From an uncultured Flavobacteriales bacterium (GTDB taxonomy: Bacteria > Bacteroidota > Bacteroidia > Flavobacteriales_D > Crocinitomicaceae), in assembly GCA_903879765.1 (NCBI GenBank), contig CAIRMS010000241.1, forward strand, positions 1 to 11,114: 11,114 nucleotides of DNA, written 5' to 3'. Below the pieces are notes generated by a model. That model saw only the letters and a program-made list of their open reading frames with translations, had not been told where the DNA came from and searched no databases. The position numbers and the translations under genes are program-made. Position 1 is the stretch's first letter. Each line of letters begins with the position of its first letter. This document shows, one piece after another, positions 7,851-11,114 of this stretch.

Positions 7851-9332
7851 TTAATTGACATCCAAGGATTCAAAATAGTTTTGTGCGTTGATCAAATGTA
7901 CTTCGCGTTTTTCCACGGGCATTTTATCAAACATATGAATCAACATTCCCAAACGTGGATTCGATAAAAAGAAGGTCCGTTGTTTATCCATGAAATGCCA
8001 AAAAAGTCCATCCCAAGTGGCTTGCCAAGCTCCTTTTTCGAAATTACCCATTTTCATTAAATAATTACTTCCGCTGATATATGGTTTAGTAGACATTAAT
8101 CCGCCATCGGCAAATTGACTCATTCCATAGATGTTCGGCACCATTACCCAATCATACGCATCAATAAAGAAAACCATAAACCACTCATAGACCTCATCGG
8201 GATCAAATTCGCATAACAACATGAAATTCCCAAGAACCATTAAGCGTTCAATGTGGTGGCAATATCCAGATTCTAAAACCTTTTTAATCGTTTCGTCAAT
8301 CGGCGGAATCCCAGTGTTACCGTTCCAAAATGAAGCCGGAATCTTTCTGGTAAATCCCCAATAATTTCGCGTGCGTTCCTTCACTCCTTTTAGTTCATAG
8401 ACCATACGAATGAATTCTCGCCATCCCATGATTTGACGCACAAATCCCTCGAGTGAATTCATTGGAATATCATTCTTAGCTGCAAAATTCAGGGCTTCGT
8501 CCAGAACAAACTGAGGAGTCAAAAGTCCAACGTTGAGCATCGGTGTCAATACGCTGTGGTGCAAGACCAATTCATCTTTCACAATGGCATCTTCGTACGT
8601 GCCGAAGTCCGAAAAACGATCCTCAAAAAAGCGTTGCAACCAATCTTTTGCGCCTTGAAATGTAGTCGGATAATGAATCTTTCCTTCACATTTTCCTGGA
8701 TTTGACGGGAAATTTGTTTCTGTATACGAAATGGCTTCTAAGTCATTATCGTCCATGCTTGGAGAATTCAACTCTGGAACAATTCCTTTCTTTGGAAACT
8801 TAGAACGGTTCTCCTCATCGAAGGACCATTTTCCACCAATTGGTAACTGATTTACTTCGACTAAAACACCTCGCTGTATCCGCTGCTGCTTATAAAAATC
8901 AGCTTGAAATAATTTCTTTTTGGATCCGTATTTAGAACTTAAGGAATCAATATCATTCAAAAACATCGGACTCTGTAATTTTGCTGTCTGAATTCCTTCG
9001 GTTTCACAAGCGTGAGCGATGCGTTTTTCTAGCAAGAAATCTATTGTGTCAACGTATGAAATCTCTAAAATGCCTTGGGTTTTTACATGAGAAATCAAGA
9101 GGCGAACATCCGAAATTTCTTCCGTGCTTGAAATGTATGTTACATTCTTTCCATTCAACAAAAGCCACGCTTCATACTGCTTCATTGAACTCCGGTGGAA
9201 AGCGATTTTTCTTTTGTGAAAAGGATATTGTCGAAAGTACAAGTGTTCCTCCACTAAAAAGATTACGTCGCAATTCAGTACTAAAGAATTTTCTTCAAAG
9301 AGTTGATGCGGAAAAATGAGTCCTGCCTTCAT
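7851..9332 (-). CDS. Prokaryotic (6-4) photolyase/DPRP-type cryptochrome lacking Fe-S cysteines
   Basis: This is a cryptochrome/photolyase flavoprotein of the deoxyribodipyrimidine photolyase-related branch (FeS-BCP/CryPro), whose studied members repair (6-4) photoproducts with blue light or act as photoreceptors. The 493 residues comprise an N-terminal antenna-type Rossmann domain (1 to about 120; FRQYPFHKRKIAFHRSSM at 33-50), the linker motif GGKWSFDEENR (166-176) and a helical FAD-binding domain with ILGWREF-like IMGWREFIRM (301-310), HHIERLMVLGNF (359-370) and NIYGMSQFADGG (400-411). By eye, the four cluster cysteines of the branch (RC.., YCxxC and CPFN contexts) align with Pro343/Pro344, Glu432, Ala435 and about Ala438, so no [4Fe-4S] cluster is expected. 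The HHI pair, linked to (6-4) chemistry in this branch, is kept. The ATG at 9332 overlaps the DUF2256 stop as ATGA. Assignment to the branch is firm; repair versus sensory function is open. Confidence 0.88.
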   Translation of the reverse strand: MKAGLIFPHQLFEENSLVLNCDVIFLVEEHLYFRQYPFHKRKIAFHRSSMKQYEAWLLLNGKNVTYISSTEEISDVRLLISHVKTQGILEISYVDTIDFLLEKRIAHACETEGIQTAKLQSPMFLNDIDSLSSKYGSKKKLFQADFYKQQRIQRGVLVEVNQLPIGGKWSFDEENRSKFPKKGIVPELNSPSMDDNDLEAISYTETNFPSNPGKCEGKIHYPTTFQGAKDWLQRFFEDRFSDFGTYEDAIVKDELVLHHSVLTPMLNVGLLTPQFVLDEALNFAAKNDIPMNSLEGFVRQIMGWREFIRMVYELKGVKERTRNYWGFTRKIPASFWNGNTGIPPIDETIKKVLESGYCHHIERLMVLGNFMLLCEFDPDEVYEWFMVFFIDAYDWVMVPNIYGMSQFADGGLMSTKPYISGSNYLMKMGNFEKGAWQATWDGLFWHFMDKQRTFFLSNPRLGMLIHMFDKMPVEKREVHLINAQNYFESLDVN

Positions 9333-9475
9333 GTGTTATTTTTAGTTGTTCGACAGCGATCGCTGCAGTATTTTACATCATCCCAGACTTTCTCCCATTT
9401 CTTTCTCCAAGTAAAGGGAAGCTGACAAGTTAGGCAGATTTTCTCCGGTAAGTCGCTCTTTTTTCGTTGTTTCAT
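9329..9475 (-). CDS. DUF2256 small zinc-ribbon-like protein
   Basis: This 48-residue basic protein matches DUF2256, a family of tiny proteins often encoded beside photolyase/cryptochrome genes; its function is unknown. The core runs LPEKICLTCQLPFTWRKKW (9-27) and then VKYCSDRCR (34-42). The four cysteines (14, 17, 37, 41; CxxC and CxxxC) suggest a single zinc site. The frame is open back to an ATG at 9550, but the first 25 residues of that reading lie inside the upstream photolyase gene and do not resemble the family. The ATG at 9475 gives a normal length and overlaps the upstream TGA as ATGA. The gene's own TGA overlaps the next ATG in the same way. Such stop-start overlaps on both sides imply translational coupling to both photolyases. 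Confidence 0.9.
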   Translation of the reverse strand: MKQRKKSDLPEKICLTCQLPFTWRKKWEKVWDDVKYCSDRCRTTKNNT

Positions 9476-10953
9476 TTGCGTGGATTGACATGTTTTTTCA
9501 AGATGCGTTTGGCGTCTTTTTTCACGGCTAGTTCCTTTCGGAAGGACCACACCTCTTCACTCGAACTTCGATGGGTTTCTTCCAAATCAACGATTGGTGG
9601 AGGATAATTGATTCCTATTCGGAACGAATAAAGCGTTTGTTCCATCTCACTCAATAACCAAGGTTCATGGATGAATTCCAAAGGGATTTCAGCAAGTTCA
9701 GGCACCCATGTTCGAATGAAGACTCCATCCGGATCATGCTTTTTCGAGTTCTTGATTGGATTGTAAATGCGAATGATGTTCATTCCAGTTAATCCTGCTT
9801 GCATCTGAATTTGTGGGTAGTGGATTCCAGGTTCATAATCTAAAAACATGCGTGCAAGAAAATGTAATTCACGCCAATCTTGTCCGAGGTTAAACACATA
9901 GAAGGAAACCAACATTGCGCGCATGCGGAAATTGATGTATCCCGTTTCCATCAAACAACGTAAACATGCATCCACAAGGGGAACACCCGTTTTTCCCGTG
10001 TGCCAAGCGTCCATATACGCATCATTTCTTGTTTTTTCTTTTCCGATGTATGCTCGGTTAAACGGTTCAAACTCAATCCGACACTCATCCTCGAATTTTT
10101 GAATAAAATGACAGTGCCAATGCAAACGAGAAATAAACTGGGACAAGGCGCGTTTGTGCGACGATGTCTTGTAATGCTGCATTGTGTATTGGTAAACCAT
10201 TCGCATGCTGATATTTCCGTAGCTCAAATACGGTGAAATACGGCTGCAACTTTTGCGGCTCAATGCAGGTTTTGAAATGTGATTGGCATAATTCACACTT
10301 CGTTTCTTTAAAAAACTATCCAAATATTTCCATGCAAAGGACTCTCCTCCTGGTTGAAAACTCGAATGATCTATGGTGATGTCTTCTGACAAAGAAATTC
10401 CCTTTAGTTCCGCATACTTCGTTTCATCCAAAGAAAGGATGTTCCAATTTGTTTCAGAAACTAAAAATGGTTCTTTTTCCATGATGGACTTCCATCTTTT
10501 TTCCCAATCCAAACGAGAATTTCCACCACGTTGCACAGCATTGTGGGTGTACTCATTCCATTTAATTTGGTGCATCTTGCAAAATTTTTGTATGGATTTA
10601 TCTCGCAGATAAGTCAGGTTGTTTCCTACCTCTTGATGAGAATAAATCGTTTTAATGGTGTACGATTCTTGCAGTGCTTCAAACAGTGGAAGAGCTTCAG
10701 AGTGAAAAAGATACAGTTGTGTATCAAGTTCCGATAGTTTCTCATTCATTTCCCGCAAAGACTGATAAACAAAGCGCCAATGACGAACATCACTGTCGTG
10801 GTACTCCATGACAGAAGGTTCAAAGCAGTACAACAATAATATCGGAAGTGCTTGTTTTTGGGCGTGAAACAAAGCCTCGTGATCCGTAAATCGCAAATCA
10901 CGTTTAAACCAAACAACAACGATTTCTTGTTTTTCTACAATTTGCTCGGCCAT
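9472..10953 (-). CDS. Cryptochrome/deoxyribodipyrimidine photolyase family protein
   Basis: This FAD-dependent photolyase/cryptochrome has the classical two-domain layout in 493 residues. The N-terminal antenna domain opens with VVVWFKRDLRFTDHEAL (12-28). The FAD-binding domain holds GGESFAWKYLDSFLKKR (202-218), SKPALSRKSCSRISPYLSYG (227-246), SRLHWHCHFIQKFEDE (275-290), TGVPLVDACLR (322-332), TGYINFRMRAMLVSF (337-351) and RIYNPIKNSKKHDPDGVFI (395-413). Likely substrates are cyclobutane pyrimidine dimers in DNA, but a photoreceptor role is possible. Compared by eye with E. coli PhrB, the middle Trp of the electron-transfer triad is kept (Trp360), whereas the other two are not evident and the NNGGWQW patch near the flavin is replaced by IHYPQIQMQ (377-385). 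It therefore belongs to a distinct subgroup rather than typical class I. The ATG at 10953 lies 19 bases inside the upstream flavin reductase-like gene; its stop overlaps the DUF2256 start. Confidence 0.9.
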   Translation of the reverse strand: MAEQIVEKQEIVVVWFKRDLRFTDHEALFHAQKQALPILLLYCFEPSVMEYHDSDVRHWRFVYQSLREMNEKLSELDTQLYLFHSEALPLFEALQESYTIKTIYSHQEVGNNLTYLRDKSIQKFCKMHQIKWNEYTHNAVQRGGNSRLDWEKRWKSIMEKEPFLVSETNWNILSLDETKYAELKGISLSEDITIDHSSFQPGGESFAWKYLDSFLKKRSVNYANHISKPALSRKSCSRISPYLSYGNISMRMVYQYTMQHYKTSSHKRALSQFISRLHWHCHFIQKFEDECRIEFEPFNRAYIGKEKTRNDAYMDAWHTGKTGVPLVDACLRCLMETGYINFRMRAMLVSFYVFNLGQDWRELHFLARMFLDYEPGIHYPQIQMQAGLTGMNIIRIYNPIKNSKKHDPDGVFIRTWVPELAEIPLEFIHEPWLLSEMEQTLYSFRIGINYPPPIVDLEETHRSSSEEVWSFRKELAVKKDAKRILKKHVNPRK

Positions 10954-11114
10954 TTATCTGTTTTTGCATAGGATAAACGGTTGATCAAACGCGATTCATA
11001 ATAAGCATCCAATCCTGAACAGCTTAATATATTTGCTTGTTCTAGGTGCACAAAGCCATCGGGAGAAACGAGTTTTTTGTCGATATCAATAAAGGAAATA
11101 CTGCCAATTACGAG
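10935..11114 (-). CDS. Flavin reductase-like (FMN-binding split barrel) protein, C-terminal end only
   Basis: A reading frame enters from the right edge on the minus strand and ends at a TAG at 10935-10937, giving 59 C-terminal residues. The strand LVIGSISFIDID at the window edge and then SCSGLDAYYESRLINRLSYA resemble the end of flavin reductase-like split-barrel proteins, where a VIGxI strand is followed by a DGxVDL-like segment (here DGFVHLEQA) and a SGLDxY...RLSYAKP-like tail. If right, the enzyme would bind FMN or reduce flavins with NAD(P)H. The stop lies 19 bases inside the next gene, a photolyase, so the two are probably co-transcribed. The assignment rests on recall of a short tail; the N-terminal flavin-binding part lies outside the window. 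Confidence 0.62.
   Translation of the reverse strand, partial: LVIGSISFIDIDKKLVSPDGFVHLEQANILSCSGLDAYYESRLINRLSYAKTDKWPSKL

Noticed and set aside
7841..7873. Longer DUF985 protein starting at 7873
   Set aside because: The added residues are encoded mostly inside the end of the upstream photolyase gene and precede the usual N-terminus; the ATG at 7840 fits the family length.
8981..9319. Plus-strand open frame of 112 codons opposite the (6-4)-type photolyase
   Set aside because: It has no recognisable motif and mirrors a conserved coding region on the other strand; treated as a shadow.
9476..9550. N-terminal extension of the DUF2256 protein to the ATG at 9550
   Set aside because: The extra 25 residues are a shadow of the overlapping photolyase gene, do not match the small family, and the ATG at 9475 forms a clean ATGA junction.

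Overview
The window looks like ordinary chromosome from a member of the Bacteroidota, probably Flavobacteriales of the Fluviicola/Crocinitomicaceae kind. The evidence is the protein flavour (PBP2-RodA pair, a photolyase beginning with LIFPHQLFE, the style of the CysQ and CoA-transferase proteins), a moderately AT-rich composition, and the near absence of Shine-Dalgarno sequences before the starts. The taxon is an inference from recall of such families, not from a search. No tRNA, rRNA, CRISPR array, insertion sequence or long repeat was found, and no stretch above 20 bases is clearly non-coding.

The left two thirds (1-7383, + strand) form one tightly packed directon. It starts with the 3' part of the elongasome transpeptidase PBP2, which overlaps rodA by 4 bases. 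A class A penicillin-binding protein with both glycosyltransferase and transpeptidase domains follows after 19 bases. Together these supply the polymerase and cross-linking activities for side-wall peptidoglycan. Three bases later come the two subunits of a 3-oxoacid/acetate-type CoA transferase (scoA, scoB), and then a cysQ-type 3'(2'),5'-bisphosphate nucleotidase that probably starts at a TTG overlapping the scoB stop. The last three genes have no obvious link to the wall genes beyond packing.

The right third (7343-11114, - strand) is a compact light-linked DNA-repair operon, read from right to left. It holds the 3' end of a flavin reductase-like gene, a cryptochrome/photolyase, a 48-residue DUF2256 zinc-ribbon protein, a second photolyase of the prokaryotic (6-4)/DPRP type, and a DUF985 cupin. 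Neighbours overlap by 19, 4 and 4 bases, and the last gap is 10 bases, so co-transcription and translational coupling are likely. A flavin reductase beside two FAD enzymes suggests supply of reduced flavin, but that is inference. The most notable point is that the (6-4)-type photolyase appears to lack all four cysteines that hold the [4Fe-4S] cluster in characterised members. The other photolyase appears to lack two of the three classical electron-transfer tryptophans.

The two directons converge and overlap tail to tail by 41 bases within cysQ and the cupin gene, with no convincing terminator between them.
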